Below, in pieces: positions 8,948 to 17,115 of a stretch of 64,000 bases of DNA. A program made the translations under genes and the position numbers. The notes under the pieces were generated by a model. The model searched no databases. It had not been told where the DNA came from and was given only the letters and a program-made list of their open reading frames with translations. The DNA comes from Shewanella sp. NFH-SH190041 (lineage in GTDB: Bacteria; Pseudomonadota; Gammaproteobacteria; Enterobacterales; Shewanellaceae): contig NZ_AP026070.1 of the NCBI RefSeq assembly GCF_024363255.1, forward strand, positions 3,162,001 through 3,226,000. Reading direction: 5' to 3'. Position 1 is the first letter of the stretch; each line of letters starts with the position of its first letter.

Positions 8948-10321
8948 ATGTCTCATACTGCGTCCAAAATTCACGCCGATAAGGCAGCGATCTTCTGTAA
9001 AGATGAAGACCGCGTAAACTGGCACTCCAAAGCACTGTGGCTGCTGAGAGAAAAGCGCGACCGCGCTGCATCTAGCCTGCCAGAGTGGGAACAACTGCGC
9101 CAACTGGGCAGTGAAATCAAACTGCACACTCTGACCAACCTGGCCAAATACCTGGAGATGTTCGAGCAGAACTGTCAAGCCAACGGTATCCAGGTACACT
9201 GGGCAAAAGATGCTGCCGAGCACAATGAAATCGTGCACGGCATTCTGTCTCACCATCAGGTAAAGAAACTGGTTAAGTCCAAGTCCATGCTGACCGAAGA
9301 GTGTCACATGAACCCTTACCTGGAAGAGCGCGGTATTGAAGTGATCGATACCGATCTGGGTGAGCGCATCATCCAGCTGGCTGGTCAGCCACCATCCCAT
9401 ATCGTGGTGCCTGCTATCCACCTGAAAAAAGAAGAAGTGGGTGAGCTGTTCCATGAAAAAATCGGTACCGAAGCCGGTGCATCCGATCCAACCTATCTGA
9501 CCCGTGCAGCGCGTGCTCACCTGCGTGAACAGTTCCTGTCTGCTGACGCGGCAATGACTGGCGTTAACATGGCTATCGCAGAAAAAGGTGCGGTAGTGGT
9601 GTGTACCAACGAAGGTAACGCTGATATGGGTGCCAACCTGCCTAAAGTGCAGATCCATTCCATGGGTATGGATAAAATGGTACCTAACCTGGATTCTGCC
9701 GCAGTACTGCTGCGTATGCTGGCCCGTAACGCCACTGGCCAGCCAGTGACCACTTACTCCAGCTTCTATCGCGGCCCTAAGGCTGGCGGTGAAATGCACG
9801 TGGTGATTGTCGATAACGGCCGCAGTAATATGCTGAAGGACAAGATCCTGGCTGAATCGCTGAAATGTATCCGTTGCGGTGGCTGTATGAATACCTGTCC
9901 GGTATACCGTCGCAGTGGCGGTCACAGCTACAACTACACCATTCCAGGCCCTATCGGTATTGCCGTTGGTGCCCAGAAAGATGACACCAACTCTATCGCA
10001 TGGGCATGTACCCTGTGTGGTAGCTGTACTCAAGTGTGTCCAACCAAGGTACCGCTGGATAAGATTATCCACCACCACCGCCGCCTGAAAGCCGAAGCGG
10101 GCAACCTGCCTTACGGCAAGCGTAGCTATATGCCGGTTGTGGGTAAAGTGATGGGCAGCGCACCTATGCTGAACACCTCTATGGCTATGGCCCGTACTGC
10201 GCTGCGCATTCTGCCTGGCAGCCTGCTGAAGCCATTTGCCGGCGCTTGGGGTAAATACCGTGAGCTGCCAGTGGCACCAAAATCCAGTTTTGAAGCTTGG
10301 TACAAGAAGAACAGGAGCTAA
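8948..10321 (+). CDS. lldF: L-lactate oxidation iron-sulfur subunit LldF
   Basis: LldF is the LutB-type subunit of the L-lactate oxidising complex. Its 457 residues combine an LUD domain (about 60-290, with the GAVVVCTNEGNADM stretch) with two [4Fe-4S] motifs, CIRCGGCMNTCP (about 307) and CTLCGSCTQVCP (about 354), and a short C-terminal tail (LUD_dom/DUF3390-like). AGGGGAACC just before the ATG overlaps the end of lldE and provides the ribosome-binding site. It is co-transcribed with lldE and lldG. A long open frame runs antisense across this gene but reflects its codon bias. Confidence 0.96.
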   Translation: MSHTASKIHADKAAIFCKDEDRVNWHSKALWLLREKRDRAASSLPEWEQLRQLGSEIKLHTLTNLAKYLEMFEQNCQANGIQVHWAKDAAEHNEIVHGILSHHQVKKLVKSKSMLTEECHMNPYLEERGIEVIDTDLGERIIQLAGQPPSHIVVPAIHLKKEEVGELFHEKIGTEAGASDPTYLTRAARAHLREQFLSADAAMTGVNMAIAEKGAVVVCTNEGNADMGANLPKVQIHSMGMDKMVPNLDSAAVLLRMLARNATGQPVTTYSSFYRGPKAGGEMHVVIVDNGRSNMLKDKILAESLKCIRCGGCMNTCPVYRRSGGHSYNYTIPGPIGIAVGAQKDDTNSIAWACTLCGSCTQVCPTKVPLDKIIHHHRRLKAEAGNLPYGKRSYMPVVGKVMGSAPMLNTSMAMARTALRILPGSLLKPFAGAWGKYRELPVAPKSSFEAWYKKNRS

Positions 10322-10323
10322 TC

Positions 10324-10890
10324 ATGTCCAGCAAATCTTTTATTTTGAAGGCGCTTGAGCAAACTGCTATTGCCCCTCAGCCTATGCCGGAAATCAATGT
10401 GGCTCCACGGGTCGATGATCTGATCGGCCAGTTTGAAACCAACCTGAATACCGTTGCCGGTGTACTGCACCGTGCAGGCTCTCTTGATCTGGTTCAGGAA
10501 AAAGTGAACACTCTGGTTGCAGAAGGCAAGCAGGTGATTTCCTTGGTTGACGGCATTAATGCCAACCGCGAAACTCCAGAAGATCAACACGATCTGAAAG
10601 ACATCGATTTTGCCGTTATTCCAGGTGAACTGGCTGTGGCTGAAAACGGTGCCATCTGGGTTAAGCAACCAGAAGGTCATCGGGTAACACCATTTATCTG
10701 TGAAAACCTGCTGTTAGTTGTTGAAGCTGACAATGTGGTTGCCAACATGCACCAGGCAGTGAAAAAGCTGACTCTAGACAGCGGCAAGTTTGGTGCCTTT
10801 ATTGCCGGTCCATCTAAGACTGCCGATATCGAGCAGGCTCTGGTGGTCGGTGCTCACGGTGCTTGTAGCCTGAACGTGTACCTGGTGTAA
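10324..10890 (+). CDS. lldG: L-lactate oxidation subunit LldG (LUD domain)
   Basis: LldG is the LutC-type third subunit of L-lactate oxidation. The start at 10324 (MSSKSFILKALEQ) gives 188 residues and is preceded by AGGAG at a good distance, two bases after the lldF stop; an in-frame extension overlapping lldF is less likely. The LUD fold is recognisable from GVLHRAGSLD, the GAIWVKQPEGHRVTPF strand and the C-terminal GPSKTADIEQALVVGAHGA motif. No cysteine cluster is present, as expected for LutC. A terminator follows 30 bases later and closes the operon. Confidence 0.94.
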   Translation: MSSKSFILKALEQTAIAPQPMPEINVAPRVDDLIGQFETNLNTVAGVLHRAGSLDLVQEKVNTLVAEGKQVISLVDGINANRETPEDQHDLKDIDFAVIPGELAVAENGAIWVKQPEGHRVTPFICENLLLVVEADNVVANMHQAVKKLTLDSGKFGAFIAGPSKTADIEQALVVGAHGACSLNVYLV

Positions 10891-10922
10891 TCCAGCGTTA
10901 TTCCGGTTTGTAACCGGTAAAC

Positions 10923-10953
10923 AAAAGCCGTCACAACTGTGGCGGCTTTTTTG
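10923..10953 (+). terminator. terminator of lldEFG
   Basis: AAAAGCCGTCACA pairs with TGTGGCGGCTTTT around a 2-base loop, with one G-U pair, followed by more T. It is placed just after lldG. Confidence 0.88.
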
Positions 10954-11057
10954 TTGTCTTCATTAAGAAAAAAGTGACCATCCCGAGCAAGATGGCCACA
11001 GTGAACAACACAGTGCCTGTTATTATCATTATGAGCAGCCTAGCGCCGTGTTACACC

Positions 11058-11939
11058 TTATCTTGCTTTTGCGGTAATCGTGATCTCCTCTGAGTAACGC
11101 CCTGCTGGCACATCCTGCATCTGTCCAATCCTCACTGTCATGGGATACAACACTGCCCCTCTATGCCGGGCATCCAAGGTATGCACCGCCCGATTTTTCA
11201 GATCCAGCGGATGCTGGGCAAACTTCATCGAGTAAGGTACCTGACCATTGCCATGACGACGCTGCAACATGCCCTGGTTTTTACTCTCAAACGTCAAGTC
11301 GACACTGGCATTACTGCGGATCAGCAATTCCAGTTGTTTTTGTTTTCCTGCCACCAATTGGCCAAAATCTAGGACGCAATAATCATTACGCCCGCCGTCA
11401 CACTGTCCCGCCAGTTGCAGATCCACCACAGGCGTCACCGCAAAGTAAATCATGCTGTTTTCCTGCAGGTTATCAGTGCTTGCCCGATTCAATCGACCAT
11501 TTAAGACGCCGGAATACATCCCTGGCACCATTTGCTCCACCTGGGGGATCCGCAGCCAAAAGTCGGTTATCCCGGAAGCATGTAAAAACAGTTGCTTACC
11601 GCGACCGAGATGGGTATCAGCCAAAGGCCGCTTTTGTTTATCAAACAGATACACCTGTTGGCGCATCCCGCGGGCATTAATGGTCACCGGCCGGTTCAAT
11701 TCTCCACTCAGTACCACAGAGCCTGCGCAGCGGGCTGTCTCCGCTGACATCTGTACCTTAGCGGGGATCCACACTGCCAGCGGATCATGACGGATATAAT
11801 TAGCTTTGCTCTGCTCAACCGTCAGTTGCCACTCACCGGCACAATCACCTGTTTGCGATGTTTGCGCCTGTAGCGTCAGTGGAAATACCATTACCATCAA
11901 CGCCGCCAATAATGTGTATTGCGATATCAGGGTTTTCAT
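11058..11939 (-). CDS. Two-domain spore-coat-U-like protein, probable pilus tip adhesin
   Basis: This is the last gene of the chaperone-usher operon: 293 residues with a clear signal peptide (cleavage after LQAQ). The C-terminal half has the spore-coat-protein-U pattern: a C...C pair, DFGQLVAGKQKQLELLIRSNA, SKNQGMLQ, and the closing strand PAGRYSEEITITAKA, which resembles an incomplete Ig fold awaiting a donor strand. The N-terminal half has its own cysteines and a PGMYSGVLNG motif, suggesting a second Ig-like domain. Two-domain subunits at the end of archaic chaperone-usher operons are tip adhesins (CsuE type). It overlaps the usher by 4 bases. The adhesin role is inference. Confidence 0.75.
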   Translation of the reverse strand: MKTLISQYTLLAALMVMVFPLTLQAQTSQTGDCAGEWQLTVEQSKANYIRHDPLAVWIPAKVQMSAETARCAGSVVLSGELNRPVTINARGMRQQVYLFDKQKRPLADTHLGRGKQLFLHASGITDFWLRIPQVEQMVPGMYSGVLNGRLNRASTDNLQENSMIYFAVTPVVDLQLAGQCDGGRNDYCVLDFGQLVAGKQKQLELLIRSNASVDLTFESKNQGMLQRRHGNGQVPYSMKFAQHPLDLKNRAVHTLDARHRGAVLYPMTVRIGQMQDVPAGRYSEEITITAKAR

Positions 11940-14335
11940 TGCGCACTCCTTACGACAAAGATGGGCTCGAGGTATCTCAGTGCCGGGCCGTCTTGCTCTA
12001 TTTGTAAAGTAAATTCACCAAACCGAGGGCTAGACAAGGTCATCCGGCATTCGCCCGGCGGCACCCCTTCGAGCACAAAACGGCCACCTTTATTGGTAAA
12101 AAATAACTGTGAGTCATCGCCACAATTCGCCACACCGCGCAGCAGAGCAACAGGGTGACCATCTTCCTGCAGCAGTGTGCCCACCACGGTTAAGGTGGCA
12201 TCCGAGCCAATGGTGACGCTATGGCCGGTTAATGCACCGGGAGTCAGTGAAAGCTGCCCCTGTCCCCAGTCATATCCCCATTCCGCCTCGGGCACATCCA
12301 GCAACAATTCCTGGCGGTTAAACCCCCGTCCCAAATCAACCACAGCGGGCATTTCACTTGTGGCTAATGCTTCAGGCTGATCTTTAAAATCAGGATTGAC
12401 ATGCACATCGGCATTTAAGGTCTTATGGGCGCTGACCATGGCAAACGGCCCGCGGGACAGATTACCCAGGGCAAACTGACCATCTGCGTAAGCTAAACTG
12501 CTATTCAGCCTAAGCGAGGTACGTAAGTTATTCTGCCCCTGCCCGCTATTGCGCGTAGTGGATACTTCACCGCGCCAACGGTTGGCGTAGTAGCTAAGAG
12601 CAGCTTTCTGACCATCTTTTTCATCCTCATTGTTATAGTTGGCACTTAACTCATACCCATAACTGCCAACCCGCTCTTCATTGGCTTTTACAAACTCTGC
12701 GCTCATATTTTCAAAGCGGCTGTTGTAATTCGCCCGCGCACGATATCCTTGAGGATTGCCCCAGCTCCACTCCAAACTCAACTCCAGTTTCAGATCTTCT
12801 TCCAACGTCATATCCGGTCGGTCATAGATGCCAGCTAGGCCGACGCGCAAAAAGCGCCCGGTCCAGTTAATTCCGGCTTCCGCCTCTAGGCTACTATCCG
12901 CCTCAGCTTCAGCCTCGCTGTATAAACCGCTTAGCTGTAAATCCCAGGACTCATTGAAAAAGTAACTGTAATTCAGCAGGTATCTGTGCTCCCGCAGTGG
13001 CTCACCATCCTCCCAAGGGGTGGCGACAAAGTCATGATAATCTTCGAAACTAAAGCGCAAATTCGGGGTGTTATGATCTTGACCGGATAATAAGTTCGTT
13101 TCAAAATCAATGGAATACACCTCACCATGGCGCTGAGTCTTGCCATCGTAACTGCCCCGAGTACCGCGCAGGGAAATATTGCCCAGCGGCGTACCAATTA
13201 CCCCGGTCAGCCCCCACAGTTGCCCCGCTGAACTGTATAAGCCACTGGTGCCAAGAGTGAGAAAATCTGTCACCCCGTATTCGGCAAAACCTGTGGCAAT
13301 ACCGTTACTTTGATAACTGTTGCTACCGCCATCAAGCTGGTTGGGATAGCCAAATGACAATGAGTAATCCCACAATCCGGCCGTCAACAACCGACTGTTA
13401 TAGAACTGGCTAAAGCGAAATACCTCAGTACGACCATCGGCATAATAGGCCTTTACCAAAATATCGTTGGCACCAGTATTCAGTGGCAGATCAGATAAAC
13501 GGTATTTCCCCGCATCCAAGCGGATTTTGCGCACGATATAGCCGTTAACGAATAACTTCACGTCGGCAGATTGGCGTAAATTCAGTACCTGATTACCACC
13601 GGGAGATAGCACCCGAGTCGGTTGCAGTTCAGCATAACTGCTTTGCAGCATCACCCCGCCGAGGTTGACTGAGGGTAGATGACCACCCACTGTAGGGTCG
13701 ATATCACCGGCGCTTATCCGCAGCGGCCACTGGTGCACATCGTACCAAGCCGTCACATCCCCGCGCCGAAACGCATTATCCATGTCCCCTTCGTAATACA
13801 GATCCCAGGTCAGGTTAATGCCATCACTGCCACCCCAGTTAGCCTGCCCCAACCACTCTAAGGTCAGGTAGGTATCATCACTTTTATCTTCATGCACATA
13901 GTCATACATCAAGGTGAAGTTATTGTTGATGGCCAGCGGGGCCGCCTCACTTAGCTGGGGCAAACTGTAACCGGCCCAAGTGCTAACATCCTGTACAGCT
14001 TCAGCATTTTCAGCCAAAGTGAAACTTAAGGTTAAGGTACTGGCATCCAATATCAGGGTTATCCCTTTTTCAGCCAGCGCTTGCGGCTGCCAACTCTGCT
14101 GTTGTTGCAGCTGCTGTTTTATATCCGCTTTGATAAAGCGGCCAATACTCTGAATTAATGACTGGGTATCGACCTGCCGGATCACCCGGCCATCGGTATC
14201 CACCAACAGGGTGCCTACGCCCTGGTCCCTGAGCTCTGCCGGCAGGTCAAGATAATAACCTTCCCCACTCACCTGTCCTCCCAGCAGACATCCCAGTACC
14301 ATGACAGCACAGGATATGGTCTGGGTTTTCATCAT
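11936..14335 (-). CDS. Outer-membrane fimbrial usher
   Basis: The usher is the outer-membrane pore that assembles and secretes chaperone-bound pilins. It has 799 residues with a signal peptide (cleavage near VSGEGYY), an N-terminal periplasmic domain, a long beta-barrel region with alternating aromatic strands, and C-terminal plug-like domains ending near ALRYLEPIFVV. The region DVKLFVNGYIVRKIRLDAGKYRLSDLPL is a typical usher strand. It overlaps both the tip gene and the chaperone gene by 4 bases, so the three are translationally coupled. The partners suggest an archaic (sigma-clade) system; assignment to a named clade needs alignment. Confidence 0.87.
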   Translation of the reverse strand: MMKTQTISCAVMVLGCLLGGQVSGEGYYLDLPAELRDQGVGTLLVDTDGRVIRQVDTQSLIQSIGRFIKADIKQQLQQQQSWQPQALAEKGITLILDASTLTLSFTLAENAEAVQDVSTWAGYSLPQLSEAAPLAINNNFTLMYDYVHEDKSDDTYLTLEWLGQANWGGSDGINLTWDLYYEGDMDNAFRRGDVTAWYDVHQWPLRISAGDIDPTVGGHLPSVNLGGVMLQSSYAELQPTRVLSPGGNQVLNLRQSADVKLFVNGYIVRKIRLDAGKYRLSDLPLNTGANDILVKAYYADGRTEVFRFSQFYNSRLLTAGLWDYSLSFGYPNQLDGGSNSYQSNGIATGFAEYGVTDFLTLGTSGLYSSAGQLWGLTGVIGTPLGNISLRGTRGSYDGKTQRHGEVYSIDFETNLLSGQDHNTPNLRFSFEDYHDFVATPWEDGEPLREHRYLLNYSYFFNESWDLQLSGLYSEAEAEADSSLEAEAGINWTGRFLRVGLAGIYDRPDMTLEEDLKLELSLEWSWGNPQGYRARANYNSRFENMSAEFVKANEERVGSYGYELSANYNNEDEKDGQKAALSYYANRWRGEVSTTRNSGQGQNNLRTSLRLNSSLAYADGQFALGNLSRGPFAMVSAHKTLNADVHVNPDFKDQPEALATSEMPAVVDLGRGFNRQELLLDVPEAEWGYDWGQGQLSLTPGALTGHSVTIGSDATLTVVGTLLQEDGHPVALLRGVANCGDDSQLFFTNKGGRFVLEGVPPGECRMTLSSPRFGEFTLQIEQDGPALRYLEPIFVVRSAQ

Positions 14336-15030
14336 AATTTCCTGACATTAATAATTTCTGCCTGACTGATGGACTGAGCCAGTTCACCTTCCAAAGGAAT
14401 GATTAGCGTGCGCCCCGGCATCACAAAGCTGGCTGGCGCTGTCTTGCGCAGTAATTCACCCAGCACTTGCTGCCGAGCTTTTTTCGTACGTAATTCTAAC
14501 TGCCACTCCCCGAGCACCATGACTTCGGTGCCATGGTTAGTCATTAATAAGTGGGGAAGCTTATTACGCCACTGCAATCTGGCCTTAGGCTCTACCTTGC
14601 CGTCATGGGGGTTGATAAATACCAAGGTTGAAAAATTAAACAGCATCTTAACCCCGGTATCCTCAAGCTCAGACACCACGGGTAACTGGCGAAAATCCAC
14701 CCGGTAAGAAATGGATTTGCTGGTATCTTCCTGCCCCATGTATTTCACTCTGAATACTTGAAATTGCCCGGGCGCTACCACAGCTTGCGGCGGCAAAATC
14801 AAAAAATCATCATCGGCAGGTTGCAGATGTTCTTTGCCTTTCACATCTAAAAAACGTCTGAAGGCTGAGACCTCAACAGTAACGTCACTACGACCGGTAT
14901 TTTCCAAACGATAACTTGTATTGGACTCTTTACCCAACGCCTCCATTTGTTGAACCATAGGTTGAATTTGAAATGCTCGTGCGGAAGGAACAATCACGAG
15001 TAAAAGCAAAAATAATATGGATAATTTCAT
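14332..15030 (-). CDS. Periplasmic pilus chaperone
   Basis: This 232-residue PapD-like chaperone stabilises pilins in the periplasm by donating a strand. A signal peptide ends at SARAF. The first Ig domain holds the conserved pattern NTGRSDVTVEVSAF, then a FLILPPQAVVAPGQFQVFRVKY block that corresponds to the family's G1 strand region, and YRVDFRQLPV, which marks the archaic and alternate chaperones more than classical FimC. The second domain ends with GRTLIIPLEGE. It overlaps the usher by 4 bases and lies 52 bases from the pilin gene upstream. The family is sure; the clade is inferred. Confidence 0.88.
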   Translation of the reverse strand: MKLSILFLLLLVIVPSARAFQIQPMVQQMEALGKESNTSYRLENTGRSDVTVEVSAFRRFLDVKGKEHLQPADDDFLILPPQAVVAPGQFQVFRVKYMGQEDTSKSISYRVDFRQLPVVSELEDTGVKMLFNFSTLVFINPHDGKVEPKARLQWRNKLPHLLMTNHGTEVMVLGEWQLELRTKKARQQVLGELLRKTAPASFVMPGRTLIIPLEGELAQSISQAEIINVRKL

Positions 15031-15082
15031 GGTGCTTTCCTCGAAATAGGCGGCAGGTTACCCCGCCGCCCAATAGGACAAC

Positions 15083-15586
15083 TTATTTCAGTGCAATGGT
15101 GACTGTCAGTTCATCGGCATAATAACCTGCTTTAGACAAGCGATTCGCTTCATGGTCAATGATGAAATTAGTCACTGCGCCATCATTGGTATGATCGGCT
15201 TTCAATAATAATTTCATGCCATCTGAATCGACAATATCTTTATTACCTTGAGCATCAGTCACGTAATATCTGACTTTATCCTGATATTCATTTATGAGAT
15301 ATCCTTCATTTCTGGATGTTAATTCACCTTCCATATAGAAATGTCTCATATTACAGAATAAGTTGATCGCACCATTGGATTTAGCGCCCTTATCCATATC
15401 CACCCACATATGCGTAATTTTTTCAGATGGGGCATAAGGATTAACGAAGCCAACTTCACAGTAGGGATCAACAATGCCATATAACTCAACTGAGTCCATA
15501 GCCTTGTCCACGTCAGGCTCTGGACGGGCCATTGCGTTACCCGCTAACATTAAAGGCACCATAGCTAACACAAATAACTTTTTCAT
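15083..15586 (-). CDS. Small exported pilin-like subunit (second pilin)
   Basis: The start at 15586 is preceded by AAGGAG seven bases upstream, giving 167 residues; an in-frame start 21 bases earlier has no such site. A signal peptide (MKKLFVLAMVPLML, cleavage after NAMA) is followed by a single Ig-like domain with two cysteines (YCEVGF and FCNM), the SRNEGYL motif and a final strand AGYYADELTVTIALK. These features match the spore-coat-U-like pilins of archaic chaperone-usher pili. It is AT-richer than the usher. It lies between the first pilin and the chaperone. Major versus minor role cannot be told. Confidence 0.7.
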   Translation of the reverse strand: MKKLFVLAMVPLMLAGNAMARPEPDVDKAMDSVELYGIVDPYCEVGFVNPYAPSEKITHMWVDMDKGAKSNGAINLFCNMRHFYMEGELTSRNEGYLINEYQDKVRYYVTDAQGNKDIVDSDGMKLLLKADHTNDGAVTNFIIDHEANRLSKAGYYADELTVTIALK

Positions 15587-15628
15587 AATCAACTCCTTTT
15601 TAATCATAATAACGGTAATTTTTGGTGA

Positions 15629-16075
15629 TTAATTCGCTTCAATTTCAACCGTGATAGTGTCGGTATACATCCCCGGCTTATATGCGGGATAACCTTCATG
15701 ACTGACAACAAATTTATAATCTGTTACTCCGATAACATGAGGAATATCCATCTCATCACCATTACTCAAATCGATATCCATATTATTGAAGGTGAATTTA
15801 TAAGGGATTTTTTTCTCATATCCCTGTTGAACTAATAAACCTTTATTTTTAGAAGTAAATTCAATTTCAAATGTTTCATAGTTACAGGAAATAGTTAAGT
15901 CATCTAATTTACTACCTGCTTTATTCAGGTTTAAATAAACTTCTTTATCCTGTCCGATAATGCTACAACTTGAACTGACTTCCCCATTGATAATAATTTT
16001 TGCCGTATCTTCACTCCCTTGGGCAAACAGTCCAAAAGGCACTAAAGCGGCTATTGCTAATAGCTTATAATTCAT
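15629..16075 (-). CDS. Small exported pilin-like subunit (first pilin, probable major pilin)
   Basis: This first gene of the pilus operon encodes 148 residues with a signal peptide (cleavage after LFAQG), GGAGGG as ribosome-binding site, two cysteines (SCSIIG and ISCNYE) that probably form the family disulfide, the SKNKGLL motif that parallels SRNEGYL in the next gene, and the closing strand PGMYTDTITVEIEA. It is a spore-coat-U-like single-domain pilin by pattern. Being promoter-proximal with a strong ribosome-binding site suggests the main structural subunit. Low sequence similarity to its neighbour shows an old duplication or independent recruitment. Confidence 0.7.
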   Translation of the reverse strand: MNYKLLAIAALVPFGLFAQGSEDTAKIIINGEVSSSCSIIGQDKEVYLNLNKAGSKLDDLTISCNYETFEIEFTSKNKGLLVQQGYEKKIPYKFTFNNMDIDLSNGDEMDIPHVIGVTDYKFVVSHEGYPAYKPGMYTDTITVEIEAN

Positions 16076-16197
16076 ATTCCCTCCACGCCGGTATGTTGTT
16101 CATCACCAGATTAATGACGTGGAGAAATAAGGCATCACCACAGCGGGTGATTATTAAGGAGAGGGATGGGTGAGAAAGGCAGTATTTGCAAAACTAA

Positions 16198-16211
16198 TTG
16201 ATCTTGATCAA
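16198..16211. promoter_or_regulatory. FNR/EtrA-type box upstream of the pilus operon
   Basis: TTGATCTTGATCAA is a perfect match to the FNR consensus TTGAT-N4-ATCAA. It lies about 123 bases before the first pilin start and downstream of the luxR-type gene. It suggests anaerobic control of the pilus by FNR/EtrA or a related regulator. Confidence 0.7.
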
Positions 16212-16218
16212 ATTTCAA

Positions 16219-16246
16219 GCCGCTGAGTCATATATGACCAAGCGGC
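16219..16246. promoter_or_regulatory. 28-bp interrupted palindrome between luxR-type gene and pilus operon
   Basis: GCCGCT (16219-16224) and AGCGGC (16241-16246) flank the perfect 12-bp palindrome GTCATATATGAC (16227-16238). It could be the 3' hairpin of the regulator gene or an operator for the pilus operon. No T-run follows on either strand, which favours an operator or a non-terminating hairpin. Confidence 0.5.
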
Positions 16247-16304
16247 AGCAAGCATTATGTCGCGCAGCGCTTTACCGGCTCAGCGCTGTCTGTAGAGGCA
16301 AGAT

Positions 16305-16985
16305 TCAACACGCGGTCGGTAGCTGGCCTGCAGATAACTTGGCAGTCAACTCACCCCGAGAGTTCACCCCCATTTTCTGCAATACCTTAGATACATGGGT
16401 TTTTACCGTGTTCTGGCTGATGTAAAGATGCTCCGCAATATCTTTATTGCTATAGCCCTGTGCCAACAGGGCACCAATTTCTCGCTCGCGACAAGTAAGA
16501 TCAAACTGTAATAAACAATGCTGCCAATCCAATTGCTTATGGGGTTTCCCCCATGCTTGCTGAAATTGTTTGATGGATAAAGCGATAATATGGCGAGGAT
16601 ACCAAAGCTCCCCCAGCAGCAAGCTGCGCAGGGCGGTGGCATAGGTATCCGGGGGTTGATGGCTGTCCAGGGCGCCGGCAAAGCCTTGGGTAACACACTC
16701 CAGCAGTGCCAGCTCTGTGGTATGGCGTAAGATAATCAGCCAACTGCCGGGAAATTCCCGAGGTAATACATCGGCATCGGTGATTAACCCAAGGCTATCA
16801 CTGTCATACACCAGCAAATCAGCCCGGCTTAACTCATCGGCTGAGCAGAACTGTAAACGGCTAAAATGCCGAATATGCAATCCGGGCAAACTGTATCCCA
16901 GTACCTGCCCCAATGCTCGAGCCCGCTCCTGATTAGCTGAAATAATCAGCAGAGTACGACTGTCACTGTCTCGTCTGATATCCAT
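16305..16985 (-). CDS. LuxR-family transcriptional regulator (CsgD/pilus type)
   Basis: This 226-residue protein has an N-terminal receiver-like domain (about 10-130) that lacks an obvious phospho-acceptor arrangement and a C-terminal LuxR helix-turn-helix (about 160-215, with CREREIGALLAQGYSNKDIAEHLYISQ and KTHVSKVLQKMGV). The plan resembles CsgD and related biofilm regulators. AGGATG precedes the start. It lies immediately upstream of the pilus operon, in the same orientation, which makes that operon its likely target. The target and signal are inference. Confidence 0.8.
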   Translation of the reverse strand: MDIRRDSDSRTLLIISANQERARALGQVLGYSLPGLHIRHFSRLQFCSADELSRADLLVYDSDSLGLITDADVLPREFPGSWLIILRHTTELALLECVTQGFAGALDSHQPPDTYATALRSLLLGELWYPRHIIALSIKQFQQAWGKPHKQLDWQHCLLQFDLTCREREIGALLAQGYSNKDIAEHLYISQNTVKTHVSKVLQKMGVNSRGELTAKLSAGQLPTAC

Positions 16986-17115
16986 ATCACATCCTGTCTC
17001 AGCCCATCATGAACTGGAAGATAAACATATAGATAACTATCTGATAATTCTTAGAGAAAAGCCTTGATAGGGATCACGCCTTGAGGCAGGAAATGTCAGT
17101 TTCCTGCCGGCATAA

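Noticed and set aside
8903..10078. 391-codon open frame antisense to lldF
   Set aside because: It is a shadow of the codon bias of lldF; its translation is rich in His, Thr and Gln with no domain.
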